Assembly: GCA_947489085.1 (NCBI GenBank)
Contig: CANLCJ010000010.1
Location: forward strand, 40,455 to 104,454
DNA from: an uncultured Flavobacteriaceae bacterium
GTDB taxonomy: Bacteria > Bacteroidota > Bacteroidia > Flavobacteriales > Flavobacteriaceae
Length of the DNA stretch: 64,000 nt
Reading direction: 5' to 3'
A model generated the notes under the pieces. It made no database searches. It worked only from the letters and a program-made list of their open reading frames with translations, and had not been told where the DNA came from. Of this stretch, positions 45,988 to 56,300 are shown one piece after another. Position 1 is the stretch's first letter; each line of letters starts with the position of its first letter. Made by a program: the position numbers and the translations under genes.

Positions 45988-47145
45988 TTAAGTCCCGCTA
46001 ATTACCTTTATCGATTTTTTTACATCCTCAGCAATACGACGTGCTTCATTTAAATCTTCGTTAACTATGGTAACGTGTCCCATTTTTCTAAAGGGACGCG
46101 TCTCACGTTTGCCATAAATGTGTGGGGTAACGCCATCCATAGTCATAATATGTTCTATGTTTTCGTAAATTACATTTCCAGCATATCCTTCGGCACCAAC
46201 TAGATTTACCATAACCCCACCAACTTTACTATCGGTACGGCCTAAAGGCAAATCTAAAACAGCTCTTAGGTGCTGTTCGAATTGGCAAGTGTAACTTGCC
46301 TCGATGGTTTGGTGTCCAGAATTATGAGGTCTGGGAGCAACTTCGTTTATAAGTATAGTATCGTCTTCGGTTTGAAACATTTCTACGGCAAGAATGCCAA
46401 CATTACCAAATGCTTTCGATGCATTTAAGGCCACTTCTCTGGCTGTATTAGCAACACGATCTGGTATTCTGGCAGGGCAAATTACGTATTCTACTTGATT
46501 TGCCTCCGGGTGAAACTCCATTTCTACAACAGGAAACGTTTTGGTTTCTCCAGAAGCGTTTCGCGTTACAATAACTGCAAGCTCGTTTTTAAAAGGCACT
46601 AAAGTTTCAGCAATACACTCGCCATTAGGTAAATGTTTTAAATCCTCAAGCTGTTTTACAATTTTTACACCGTTACCGTCGTAGCCAAATTGGGCGGCTT
46701 TCCAAACAAAAGGCAACTGTACAGTTTTGGTTGTAATAGCATCTTGTAATGCCGTTAAAGTTTCAAAACGAGAAAAAGGAGCTGTAGGCAATCCATTATC
46801 GATATAAAACTGTTTCTGTCTGGCTTTATTTTGTATGGTGCGCAATGTTTTAGCCTTAGGATATACTTTTAAACCTTCCTGTTCTAAAGTTTCGAGCGCA
46901 TCAACATTAACATTTTCAATTTCAATAGTAAGCACATCGACCTGTTTTCCAAAGTTGTAAACCGTATCATAATCCATCAAATCTCCTAAATGAAATTCGT
47001 TACAAGCCATTTTAGAAGGTGCTTCGTTGCTAGGGTCTAGAATGCAAGTATAAATATCGAATTTTCGCGTATTGTAAAGCAGCATTTTTCCTAATTGTCC
47101 ACCACCTAAAATCCCTAATTTAAAATCTGAAGAAAAATAATTCAT
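45988..47145 (-). CDS. purK: N5-carboxyaminoimidazole ribonucleotide synthase
   Basis: The 385-residue ATP-grasp enzyme begins LGILGGGQLGKMLL, with central WKAAQFGYDGNGVKIV and the metal-binding ILINEVAPRPHNSGHQTIEA motif. It carboxylates AIR to N5-CAIR using ATP and bicarbonate, feeding PurE, which is encoded next. A 139-base divergent gap separates it from the hpt-adk fusion gene. Confidence 0.95.
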   Translation of the reverse strand: MNYFSSDFKLGILGGGQLGKMLLYNTRKFDIYTCILDPSNEAPSKMACNEFHLGDLMDYDTVYNFGKQVDVLTIEIENVNVDALETLEQEGLKVYPKAKTLRTIQNKARQKQFYIDNGLPTAPFSRFETLTALQDAITTKTVQLPFVWKAAQFGYDGNGVKIVKQLEDLKHLPNGECIAETLVPFKNELAVIVTRNASGETKTFPVVEMEFHPEANQVEYVICPARIPDRVANTAREVALNASKAFGNVGILAVEMFQTEDDTILINEVAPRPHNSGHQTIEASYTCQFEQHLRAVLDLPLGRTDSKVGGVMVNLVGAEGYAGNVIYENIEHIMTMDGVTPHIYGKRETRPFRKMGHVTIVNEDLNEARRIAEDVKKSIKVISGT

Positions 47146-47254
47146 TGGTAACTTTTAAAACTTATACGTTTAAGAAGCACAAAAATACACTTAAATATGA
47201 AATTTTGATTCTAAAACCTAAATCAAAAATAGCCGTAATACTTAATCTATTGAT

Positions 47255-47262
47255 TATCTTTG
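47255..47262 (+). promoter_or_regulatory. -7 promoter box TATCTTTG
   Basis: A perfect TAnnTTTG match 22 bases upstream of the GTG start of the hpt-adk fusion, in the divergent gap with purK. A clear -33 element was not identified. Confidence 0.5.
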
Positions 47263-47284
47263 TGCCTTTCAAACTAAATTAAAG

Positions 47285-48394
47285 GTGATTAAACTTCACG
47301 ACAAATACTTCAAACCCTATATAACTGCTAAGCAAATAGAGAAAGCTATAGACGCTATGGTAGCTAAAATGGCAAACGATTTTGCAACAGAAGTACCTGT
47401 TTTTGTTGGAGTATTGAATGGCTCGTTTATGTTTGTAAGCGATTTTGTTAAAAAGTACCCTTACCCCTGTGAAGTAACATTTATAAAGTTAGCCTCTTAC
47501 GAGGGGGTAAAATCTACGGAAGACATACAACGTTTAGTAGGTTTAACCCAAGACGTTTCTGGCCGAACAGTAATTGTACTCGAAGACATTATAGACACAG
47601 GCAATACATTAGTAGAGATACACCGCATTTTCGAAAATGCACATGTAAAAACACTAAAAATAGCAACGCTTTTTTATAAGCCACAAGCCTATAAAAAAGA
47701 TTATAAAATACATTATACGGGCGTAGATATTGCAGATAAATTTATTGTAGGCTATGGGCTAGATTACAATAATTTAGGACGAAATTTACCCGAAATATAT
47801 CAAATAAAAGAAACACAACACATGACAAATTTAGTATTATTTGGCCCTCCAGGAGCAGGTAAAGGCACACAAGCCAACTTTTTAAAGGAAAAATATAATC
47901 TGGTACATATCTCTACAGGAGATGTTTTTAGATATAATATTAAAAACGAAACTGCTTTAGGAGTATTAGCCAAATCTTACATAGATAAAGGTGCTTTGGT
48001 ACCAGATCAGGTTACCATAGACATGCTAAATGCCGAGGTAGAAAAAAATGCCGATGCAAACGGTTTTATATTCGATGGCTTTCCAAGAACAAATGCACAA
48101 GCAAAAGCTTTAGATGCCTTAATGGACGAGAAAGATTCGCAAATAAATGCTATGATAGCTTTAGAAGTAGAAGACGAAATACTAGTAGGACGCCTACTAG
48201 AGCGTGGTAAAACCAGTGGAAGAGCAGATGATGCAGACGAAACGGTTATACGAAACCGCATAAAAGTGTATTACGACGAAACCGCTATTTTAAAAGACTA
48301 CTACACTGCACAAAACAAATACCATGGTGTAGACGGTGTAGGTAGTATAGAAGCTATTACAGAGCGTTTAAGCACAGTAATAGATAAACTTTAA
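47285..48394 (+). CDS. Fused hypoxanthine phosphoribosyltransferase-adenylate kinase
   Basis: The first ~176 residues are a hypoxanthine phosphoribosyltransferase with the PRPP loop VIVLEDIIDTGNTL (96-109). Residues ~181-369 are a complete short-type adenylate kinase with P-loop GPPGAGKGT (187-195), FDGFPRT and RLLERGKTSGRADD. The domains are in frame with no stop between. It would link purine salvage to AMP/ATP balance in one chain. Met180 (ATG at 47822) sits where a stand-alone Adk would begin, so internal initiation could also give free kinase. The start is GTG. obg follows 74 bases downstream. Confidence 0.93.
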   Translation: MIKLHDKYFKPYITAKQIEKAIDAMVAKMANDFATEVPVFVGVLNGSFMFVSDFVKKYPYPCEVTFIKLASYEGVKSTEDIQRLVGLTQDVSGRTVIVLEDIIDTGNTLVEIHRIFENAHVKTLKIATLFYKPQAYKKDYKIHYTGVDIADKFIVGYGLDYNNLGRNLPEIYQIKETQHMTNLVLFGPPGAGKGTQANFLKEKYNLVHISTGDVFRYNIKNETALGVLAKSYIDKGALVPDQVTIDMLNAEVEKNADANGFIFDGFPRTNAQAKALDALMDEKDSQINAMIALEVEDEILVGRLLERGKTSGRADDADETVIRNRIKVYYDETAILKDYYTAQNKYHGVDGVGSIEAITERLSTVIDKL

Positions 48395-48468
48395 TAAACG
48401 TTTATGCGTTTAGTTGTTTATAAACTAAGCTTCAATAAACAACTGTACAAAACAAATAAACAAAACCA

Positions 48469-49467
48469 ATGACCGAAGGAAATTTTGTCGATTACGTAAA
48501 AATGTATGTCGCTTCAGGAAAAGGAGGGCAAGGCTCTGCGCACCTGCATCGCGAAAAATACATAACAAAAGGTGGACCAGATGGAGGAGATGGTGGCCGT
48601 GGTGGCCATATAATAGTAAGAGGCAACGCCAATCTCTGGACGTTATTTCACTTGAAATTTAAAAAGCATTTTCGAGCAGGTCATGGTTCGCATGGCAGTA
48701 AAAGCCGAAGTACAGGAGCAGATGGAGAAGATGCTTATATAGATGTGCCTTTAGGTACTGTAATAAGAGATACCGAAACCAATGCTGTACTTTTCGAGAT
48801 AACAGACCACGGCGAAGAGCGTATTGTGGTACAAGGCGGTAAAGGCGGTTTAGGGAATTGGCATTTTAAATCGTCTACAAACCAAACTCCTCGCTACGCG
48901 CAGCCTGGAATGCCCATGGAAGAAATGTACATAACCATGGAGCTTAAAGTACTGGCAGATGTAGGTTTAGTAGGGTTTCCAAACGCTGGAAAATCAACAC
49001 TGTTATCTGTAATTACGTCTGCAAAACCAAAAATTGCAGATTACGAATTTACCACCCTAAAACCCAACTTAGGTATTGTAGAATATCGCGATTACCAAAC
49101 ATTTGTAATGGCAGATATCCCTGGGATTATAGAAGGTGCAGCAGAAGGAAAAGGTTTAGGGCATTATTTTTTACGCCATATAGAAAGAAATTCTGTGCTG
49201 CTCTTTTTAATACCAGCCGATGCCGAAGATATTAAAAAACAGTACGACATTTTACTCGACGAGTTAAGACGCTATAACCCAGAAATGCTAGACAAAGAAC
49301 GCATTATAGCCATATCTAAAAGCGATATGTTAGACGATGAGTTAAAAGCAGAATTGAAAACAGAACTAGATAACGAACTCCCCATACCTTATCTGTTTAT
49401 ATCCTCTGTAGCACAACAAGGCATTACCCAGCTAAAAGATAAACTCTGGAGTATATTAAATAATTAG
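48469..49467 (+). CDS. obg: GTPase Obg/CgtA
   Basis: The 332-residue protein has the glycine-rich OBG fold (residues 1-158: [37 protein letters not shown]). The G domain follows with G1 [10 protein letters not shown]2/G3 [13 protein letters not shown] and DIPGIIEGA, and G4 SKSD. Obg acts in late assembly of the large ribosomal subunit and stress control. It lacks the variable C-terminal domain of some homologues, as is usual in Bacteroidota. It follows the hpt-adk gene, a gene order common in the phylum. Confidence 0.95.
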   Translation: MTEGNFVDYVKMYVASGKGGQGSAHLHREKYITKGGPDGGDGGRGGHIIVRGNANLWTLFHLKFKKHFRAGHGSHGSKSRSTGADGEDAYIDVPLGTVIRDTETNAVLFEITDHGEERIVVQGGKGGLGNWHFKSSTNQTPRYAQPGMPMEEMYITMELKVLADVGLVGFPNAGKSTLLSVITSAKPKIADYEFTTLKPNLGIVEYRDYQTFVMADIPGIIEGAAEGKGLGHYFLRHIERNSVLLFLIPADAEDIKKQYDILLDELRRYNPEMLDKERIIAISKSDMLDDELKAELKTELDNELPIPYLFISSVAQQGITQLKDKLWSILNN

Positions 49468-49468
49468 A

Positions 49469-49561
49469 GCGTTACCTCGCCTTAGAGCGAGGTCGGGCTT
49501 TACACTATAGTTTTGTCTCGATGCACGCCTCGACAAAAGCTGCCGTTGCAATCCCTAACGC
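49469..49561. repeat. Nested-hairpin intergenic repeat element after obg
   Basis: This unit is bounded by inverted ends GCGTTA (49469-49474) and TAACGC (49556-49561). Inside are a perfect stem ACCTCGC/GCGAGGT (49474-49480 and 49487-49493) and a second stem TTTTGTC/GACAAAA (49511-49517 and 49532-49538). It is much more GC-rich than its surroundings. It resembles dispersed palindromic repeats I associate with flavobacterial intergenic DNA (memory, not a search). It may also end obg transcription. Confidence 0.6.
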
Positions 49562-49590
49562 GGACGTAAAACAGTATATTCAGTAGGTTT

Positions 49591-50196
49591 TTAAGTAATT
49601 TCAATAAATAAAGGTTTTATAAGATCACTTTTAATAGTTCTACTATTGGCATTAGTCTTATCAATATACCCTTTACCTCGTAATTTGATTTTACAATGAT
49701 TGGGCATCCAAGATTCTTCGAAAATTAGATCGTTGTGATACACCATTAAATGAGAATTTTCAACCTTCTTTTCCTTTAGAAATTCAAGAGTACGTTCCTT
49801 TTGAGTTTCAGACAATGAACTAAACTCTTTTGATTTATGAGGCGTAACTACAATCATATTCTTAGCAATAACACTAGCATTGCCAGTATGATCATGGATA
49901 GAGAAATCAATCATTTTATTGTCGTCTAAAATTGGAGGTTTTTCCCAATTGGTTGTTTTAATAATCAATTTAAACCAGATACATTCTTCTCCTAATAAAG
50001 GTGTCATTAAGGTAGTGCTAGATGAGGCTTCAGCCAAAACTTGAATGGTTGTGTTATCTTTAATGTCTAAAATTCTTGAGTTGCTTCTACTTTTTAGTTT
50101 TCTTTTAATAGCGCTGTCGCTAGAAAGTAGGCTGTGGGCTATTTTCCCCAAAATTGAAAATACAACAGCTACCACAGCAATAATAATTTTTATCAT
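49591..50196 (-). CDS. GIDE-domain-like membrane protein
   Basis: The 201-residue protein has one N-terminal membrane helix (about 2-20). It then has a globular part with PLLGEECIWFKLIIKTTNW and FSIHDHTGNASVIAK, the pattern of the GIDE domain known from E3 ubiquitin ligase MUL1 and widespread in bacteria without a RING domain. No RING or other enzymatic motif follows. Function in bacteria is unknown. It is a single gene, convergent with obg. Confidence 0.68.
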   Translation of the reverse strand: MIKIIIAVVAVVFSILGKIAHSLLSSDSAIKRKLKSRSNSRILDIKDNTTIQVLAEASSSTTLMTPLLGEECIWFKLIIKTTNWEKPPILDDNKMIDFSIHDHTGNASVIAKNMIVVTPHKSKEFSSLSETQKERTLEFLKEKKVENSHLMVYHNDLIFEESWMPNHCKIKLRGKGYIDKTNANSRTIKSDLIKPLFIEIT

Positions 50197-50343
50197 GAGT
50201 GTCTAAGGTTTATTTAATTCTATACAAATGTATTGATAACGTATCAAGAAGTGCATGCTATTTTAAAGCTATACGTATGTTACAATTCCAGACCTAAAAT
50301 GTTTTAAAACTAAAATTTGTTTACATTTACTAAAAATAGCATT

Positions 50344-50868
50344 ATGAAACATTTTTTATTGGCACTAATGTTTTTATTAACTGTGTCTTGCGCATCCATA
50401 TACGTAAATTACGATTACGATAAAACAGCCGATTTCTCCAAATATAAAACCTATCAATATTTCGGAGATCTAAAGACAGGGTTAAGTGAGCTTGATACTA
50501 AAAGACTTTTAAATGCTCTAGACTCTACTTTAGCTAATAAAGGATTTGCCATATCTAATACGCCAGACCTTTTAATAGACATAAAAAGCAGCGATTATAA
50601 AAGTAATAGAGAAACTGTAGGGTTAGGCGTAGGTGGTACAGGAGGGAATTTAGGAGGAGGTATTACCATTGGTTTGCCTTTAGGACAAGCAAAAACCACC
50701 AGAGTAATTAATTTTGAGTTTGTAGACGCCAAAACCAAACAATTGTTCTGGCAGGCAAAAAGCGAATCGGGTTTTAATACAAACGCAAGCCCAGAACAAC
50801 GCGAAAACCGTTTAAAGGCTATAGTAAACAAGGTGTTTAAAAAATACCCACAACCAGTAGTGCAGTAA
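50344..50868 (+). CDS. DUF4136 family lipoprotein
   Basis: The 174-residue protein has a type II signal peptide with lipobox TVSC (Cys about 16), then the DUF4136 features YDKTADFSKYKTYQYF, an alternating-strand middle with a glycine-rich loop (GLGVGGTGGNLGGGITIG), and a C-terminal RLKAIVNKVFKKYP helix. The family is common in Bacteroidota envelopes; its role is unknown. The ATG at 50344 was chosen over an in-frame start at 50317, because it begins the signal peptide. Confidence 0.88.
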   Translation: MKHFLLALMFLLTVSCASIYVNYDYDKTADFSKYKTYQYFGDLKTGLSELDTKRLLNALDSTLANKGFAISNTPDLLIDIKSSDYKSNRETVGLGVGGTGGNLGGGITIGLPLGQAKTTRVINFEFVDAKTKQLFWQAKSESGFNTNASPEQRENRLKAIVNKVFKKYPQPVVQ

Positions 50869-50950
50869 CAAAAATACGTTTCGACTTAAAAAAACAAAGT
50901 AAGTGCAACAACGTTACCATCCAAATAACATAAAACGTTGAAGTTAGCAG

Positions 50951-52363
50951 TTAGTTTTTCACAAACTTTCTGCTGGCTAAACGCACATTGCCATCATAAA
51001 AATTAACGATATACACGCCAGAAGTATAACCACTGGTATTTAACGTAGTGTTTTCAAATTTAGAAATTTCTAATTCTTGTATGCGTTTACCATCTATAGA
51101 CGTAACAACAACTTTTAAGGCGTTAACAGTATTACTTTCAAACTTTAAATTAAGCACGCTATTTGCTGGGTTAGGTGTTAAAGAAATACTGTAGTTTTTT
51201 GCAGCGGCTTCTGTAATACTAGTGCTTAAGGTAGCCCTGTTTACAAGCCATGTAACCGTACTTACGTGTATTGTTTCATGATTTTCAATTCGCAGTAACG
51301 AAGAGTTGTCTGTTACCAACACGCTAAGTGTGTTTTCATCTTCTTGCATGTCTGCATCTTCTAAAGTTACAGTGTTAGAGTTATTAGCATAAACAACATC
51401 GTTTAACAGCCAAACGGTTTCTAATGTATTTGGGGTTGGTAATATTAAAGAAACCTCAAAATCTAATGGAAATTCAGGGTTTTCAACAGTAGTCTCGTTG
51501 GGAGAAAAGTTTTCTATGGGAGATACCAAATCATGAATTTTCTCTATCATACCTTCTTTACAAACAGCGCAAAAAGGACGGTCTAAATATCGCATTTTAC
51601 AGTTTTGATGCGGCCTATACCAAGTCGCAGCTTCACCTGCTGTGCCATAGGGATAAATACCAACGTTATCTGTATTCAGCCAATTTTTCCATTTAATAGT
51701 AGTAGCGTTTAATGTTTGTGTAGCATTAGTTGTTTCTAATAACCTACCGTCTCCCGGGTAATATTCGTCTACCAAATCGAATAAAGAATGTCCAAGTTCA
51801 TGTATGGCAATTTCATTAGCACTAGGTGCCAAAGATGAAATCGCAAATTCGCCACCACTGCCGCCATATATGTTGGAGTTAACCAAAATTAAGGCCTGAT
51901 CGTATGTTGGGAAGTTTTCAGCTAAAACCGCTTCTATCTTTAACTTATTTGCGCCGGCTGCGCTGCCATTAATACCATAAAACAGTAACCTATGGAAACC
52001 AAAACCATCGAACGTAGAATTAAAATAAGTATCCACAAACTCTACAGGAGATGCGGGTTCAGAAACATCAAAAGCCGAGCCTGGATGGTCTGCACCACTC
52101 TCATTAGAAGGTGTTTTTATGGCATAAACATTAAAATAATTATTGTATTCTAAAAATGGAGATTGGCTAAACATTTCTGTGGTAAAATTGGAGGCATCTG
52201 TAATAAATTTATCCATTTCGCTAGCTTGATAGCCATCGCCAAGTATTACCAAATTAATGCGTTTGTCAGGGGTTCCGCTTAACTTAATAGTTTCTACCTC
52301 GAAAGTTTGTGCATTAGAAACGATGCTATAAAGGCATAACACTAATAGGTATATGTTTTTCAT
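50951..52363 (-). CDS. M64 (IgA-peptidase-type) metallopeptidase with T9SS C-terminal sorting domain
   Basis: A signal peptide (to about SNAQ, residue 19) precedes a metallopeptidase with HELGHSLFDLVDEYY (zinc ligands His188 and His192, catalytic Glu189). A downstream CKMRYLDRPFCAVC is typical of M64 enzymes. The last ~75 residues (LTPNPANSVLNL to RKFVKN) form a type-A Por-secretion-system sorting domain, so the protein should be exported by type IX secretion and attached to the surface. The 4-base overlap of its start with the preceding lipoprotein gene suggests coupling. Confidence 0.93.
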   Translation of the reverse strand: MKNIYLLVLCLYSIVSNAQTFEVETIKLSGTPDKRINLVILGDGYQASEMDKFITDASNFTTEMFSQSPFLEYNNYFNVYAIKTPSNESGADHPGSAFDVSEPASPVEFVDTYFNSTFDGFGFHRLLFYGINGSAAGANKLKIEAVLAENFPTYDQALILVNSNIYGGSGGEFAISSLAPSANEIAIHELGHSLFDLVDEYYPGDGRLLETTNATQTLNATTIKWKNWLNTDNVGIYPYGTAGEAATWYRPHQNCKMRYLDRPFCAVCKEGMIEKIHDLVSPIENFSPNETTVENPEFPLDFEVSLILPTPNTLETVWLLNDVVYANNSNTVTLEDADMQEDENTLSVLVTDNSSLLRIENHETIHVSTVTWLVNRATLSTSITEAAAKNYSISLTPNPANSVLNLKFESNTVNALKVVVTSIDGKRIQELEISKFENTTLNTSGYTSGVYIVNFYDGNVRLASRKFVKN

Positions 52364-52866
52364 AAACGACTACGTTTTGTGGTTACTAAAGGGGTATTAG
52401 TTGCATTAACAATATTAATAAATGCTGTGTTCTCATATAACTGCAATCGTACTGAAAACTTGGTGGCATCTAGGCTTATAGTCTTTACATTAAAATGTTT
52501 ATTCTCGTCAACGTATTCTATGGTCTTTTTTAAGGGGTCTGTAATTCGCTTTTGAGAGAGTATTTTAGAAGATGCATCAAGTTGATTACATATTAAATCT
52601 TGGGAACTATTATTAAGGATTACTTCTTGCGTTTTTTCTTTTAGTACACCTTCTGCTAATTTAGAATTTATAAACTTTACAGCAATGTTGCCATTATTGT
52701 CTTTGCTTATATCATAATTCATAAATACAATTTTATTGGTTTTTTTAGGAACACTAACAGGAGCAACAGATTTAGATATGGAAGCACATCTAAAAAGTAT
52801 GAGGCTAAAAAGGCCATATAAAATTAAGCTTGAAAGTGTAAATTTTACTTTTGGGGCGAAACACAT
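52360..52866 (-). CDS. Small lipoprotein of unknown function
   Basis: A 168-residue protein with a hydrophobic leader and a lipobox-like LFRC (Cys about 27), followed by a polar region with beta-strand character (KIVFMNYDISKDNNGNIAVKFINSK). No known domain was recognised. Its stop overlaps the ATG of the M64 peptidase by four bases, so the two genes are translated together and may act together; the nature of that link is unknown. The presence of an Arg at -1 makes the lipobox slightly atypical. Confidence 0.68.
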   Translation of the reverse strand: MCFAPKVKFTLSSLILYGLFSLILFRCASISKSVAPVSVPKKTNKIVFMNYDISKDNNGNIAVKFINSKLAEGVLKEKTQEVILNNSSQDLICNQLDASSKILSQKRITDPLKKTIEYVDENKHFNVKTISLDATKFSVRLQLYENTAFINIVNATNTPLVTTKRSRL

Positions 52867-52934
52867 GGTTGTAGCTTAAAAACGTTTGATAAATATATAG
52901 AAAAAGATACTAAAAGCTTCTTTTTCAAGTGTGT

Positions 52935-53306
52935 TTAACTCAAAAGAGCGCTGTATTTAGCTTTATATCCATAAATTACAAGGCTGTTAAGTGTAAATAA
53001 AACTAAAGCGCCAGGAATACTCGAGGGTTCTAACACGACATGAAACAATACAGCATTTACAGATACACTCATTAGAATTAATGCCATTAAAGCACCATAT
53101 TTATTGAAAATAAAAGCTAAACCCGCAGTAATTTCAACGATACCAACAAGTGTTAATGTTTTTGCAGTAATTAAAGCGTTGAAGTAGGTCGCACCATCAG
53201 GAGATAAATCAAAAGCGGGCATAAAATTTAAAAACTTATTCAACCCGAAAACACTAATAAAAACACCCAATAGGAGTCTTAAACCTAAGAAAACTTTAGA
53301 ATTCAT
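52935..53306 (-). CDS. DoxX-like small membrane protein
   Basis: The 123-residue protein has four hydrophobic helices with the DoxX-family start (LGLRLLLGVFISVFGLNKFLNF) and a helix-2 segment VGIVEITAGLAFIFNKYGALMALILM. Such proteins are of uncertain function and are often linked to redox or terminal-oxidase genes elsewhere; none is near here. It is a single gene between the A2M gene and the small lipoprotein gene, all on the minus strand. Confidence 0.8.
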   Translation of the reverse strand: MNSKVFLGLRLLLGVFISVFGLNKFLNFMPAFDLSPDGATYFNALITAKTLTLVGIVEITAGLAFIFNKYGALMALILMSVSVNAVLFHVVLEPSSIPGALVLFTLNSLVIYGYKAKYSALLS

Positions 53307-53395
53307 AACTATAACGGTTTTATGTACTGCAAAATGTATGCATTATACTTTACCTTAAATTTGTCGTAATAGGTCATGTTTACTAACAATAGGCT

Positions 53396-56300
53396 TTATT
53401 GCACGTGTATTTTACTCCCTTTGCTATGGCTGCTAAACTCTGGTGCGTACATACTTTGTATTGTTGTAATACCATTACTCATAACGCCAGCATTATTAAC
53501 GCGTAAATCGTATTCGAAAACATAAACACCTTTAGGTAATCTATCAAAAAAGAAATTTGTGGCAGTATCTTTTGTGCTTTCATAGTAGCCTAAACCATCT
53601 TGCCATTTGTACTTAGATAATACGTTTACAGGCTCTAAGCCAGCAGCACGCATATCTTTCATGTGTACAAATTCCATAGGTCTATCGGTTTTTAATTCAA
53701 TACGAACCCGCACTAAATCTCCTACCTTCAGAATACTATTATCGGTAATTTCGGAGATGTGTTCGCCAGTAGCGGTATTGGTTTTTAAGAACAGCTTTTT
53801 TCTAAGTTGTAAAGGTGTTTTAGCAGCACTAATCTTATCTAAATCTTCAAAATATTGCCAATATAAGCTGCTCCACGCAATGCCTTTACCTGTTTTAGAT
53901 ATGTTTACTGTGGCTAGCTCTGGTTGAATTTCTTTACCTTCCCATGTTGTTTTATAATAACCTGTGCCAGCTTCAACTTTAACGTTTTCCATTAAAGCAG
54001 GATCTATTTTATGTTTGCCTAAGCTTATAGCCACTTTATCTGTAACCGACAACCAATCGTTACCTTGTAGCAATAGCGCATAGATAGCATCTGTTGTGGC
54101 TTTAGTAGTTTTCCATCTGTTGGTTTGTTTGTGTTTTAGCAACCATATTTTTAAATTATCTATAGTTTCAATAGTTTTTTCGGCGCTTTGTATAAGAGTT
54201 CCAGCTTCAGAAAACATTTCTATTAGTAGGGCTTGTGTTTCTATGGGGGCTTGGTGCCAATAGTAGGAATTGGTGTTAGATTTCCAATACATGCCCAATT
54301 CGTTAGAGGTAATACTGCTTTCTTTTAAGGCATTTAAAAACATTGCAGCGCCCTTAACATCGCCATTACGGTAGTTAATTAAAGCCATCATACCTTTTGC
54401 ATATAATGAGCGATTTAAACCATAGGTTTTAATTTGCGATTGGTAATACGCTATAATGTCTTGCACTTGGCGTGTAGTTTTTACTTCAGGAAAAAAACTT
54501 CGCACGTATAGATAATGTAGTTGTATGGGGTTTAAATGGTCTTTACTTAGATCTGCTTTAGGATTGTAACGTGTAATTGCTTTATAAGTTTTTACAAATT
54601 CTGCGTCGAGATAAAGCAATGCTTTAGAAATCATTTTATCCTGAGTCTTATCTACAGGTACGTTAAGTTGTTTTAAATGTCCAAAACCTGCAATAATATG
54701 CTGCGTAATATAACGGTTGGCGTAACCACCTTTAAACCAAGGCCAGGCTCCGGAAGACAATTGGTTAGTACTTAGTTTGTTGGTTGCAGATTGCAGTTCG
54801 TAAGCCATTTTATTAGTGTCGAAAAGTAATGCAATACGCTTTTTTTGTTCGGTTTCTGTTTGTGCATCCCGTAACCATGGTGTTTCTTGAATTAATATGG
54901 ATTTCAAATCTTGATTTTTCTCCAAATTAGAAACCAAGGCATCTGTGCTGCGCCAGTGCTCAAATACATGTTTTATTTTAGGATTGCTGTTTACTATGTG
55001 GCGGGCTAATGCATTGGCATAGTATTTTGAAAACGTTTGTTCGTTACACTCGTAAGGGTATTCCATAACGTAAGGAAGGGCTTGTACAGCGTACCAAGCT
55101 GGATTTGAGGTAACTTCTAGAGTAAGTTTATGGTGCTTTAAACTTTTAGAACGGTTCGTTTTTAGCTGCTCTAAAGTAAACGTCTTATTAGAATTGCTTT
55201 TAACCCACATTGGTAGCGTTTCGGTAACTAAAATACGATTGGATAACACAGGCAGCACATTTTGTTCCCCATCGCTAAAGTTTCCAGACTTAGCACTAAT
55301 TTTATATTGTAGTGCTTGTATGGTATCAGGAACGGTAATATGCCACGAAGCTTTTGTATTGCTCTTAGCTTTAACCGAAAAATCAATTTGTGCGGGGGTA
55401 GAAGCACGACTTAAAAATAGAGCTGTTAGGTCTTTGCCCGAAATAGCATCTGTAAGTTCAAGTTGTGCATACCCACTTAGCGGTTTACTAACAAGGCTTG
55501 CAATTTTGGTGCTTATAGTAATTTGGTCTCCTGTTCTTAGAAAGCGCGGTGCGTTAGGAATAACCATTAACTCTTTTTGAGTAACCGTTGTTAATTGCGA
55601 AACATTATGCTGCAAGCTTTTGGTGTGTGCTAGTAATTGCAGTTTCCATTGTGTTAGTGCTTCTGGCGTGGTAAAACTAAAGCTAACATTGCCTTTGGTA
55701 TCTGTATGTAAATGCGGAAAGAAGAAAGCTGTCTCTTGGAAGTTTTTACGAATTTTAACGGCGCTGAGGTCTTTTTTCTGCGTTTTTTTAGTGTCGCTTA
55801 CGACTGCTGCTGCTGCTGCGGTTGAAATACCTTCTTCTACATCGCGTTGTTCTAATGGAGCTGCAAGTGCTTTAGCTTTTCTTAGCTTTAAGGGTTCTGC
55901 ATCTAAGTCGGATTTTTCTCTTCGTTCTTTTAAAACGCTGAAGTACTCAGTTTCGTTAGATATGCGTCTTCTAGACAGTTCAACACTTCCTATATATTGT
56001 CTATTAGTTCCAAAATTAAAACCAAACCAGTTCCACGTATCGTAGTTGCGCCTTGGGTAATTAAAATAGGAATTGTTGTTACCGTATACCCTAAAATTTT
56101 TAGAGCCAAAATTAGAATGTGCATGGCTATGGGTGTAGGCATTATAAGTAGAACGAAATAGAGGGTTGAAATTCCACTTGTGCGTTTTAAACTCATCTAA
56201 AGAAGCATCGTACATACTGGCAAGCAACTCCGCATTTACCTTATCGCCTTTAGGCCCTTTAATTTTAAATTGCCATGTTTCGTCTGCGCCAGGTTTTAAT

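Noticed and set aside
49469..49561. Integron attC site
   Set aside because: The ends are complementary and the unit folds, but GTTACCT and CCCTAAC do not fit the GTTRRRY/RYYYAAC core sites, and no integrase or cassette array is nearby.
55620..56045. 141-residue frame antisense within the A2M gene
   Set aside because: The A2M frame is continuous and family-like here; the antisense frame is a shadow.
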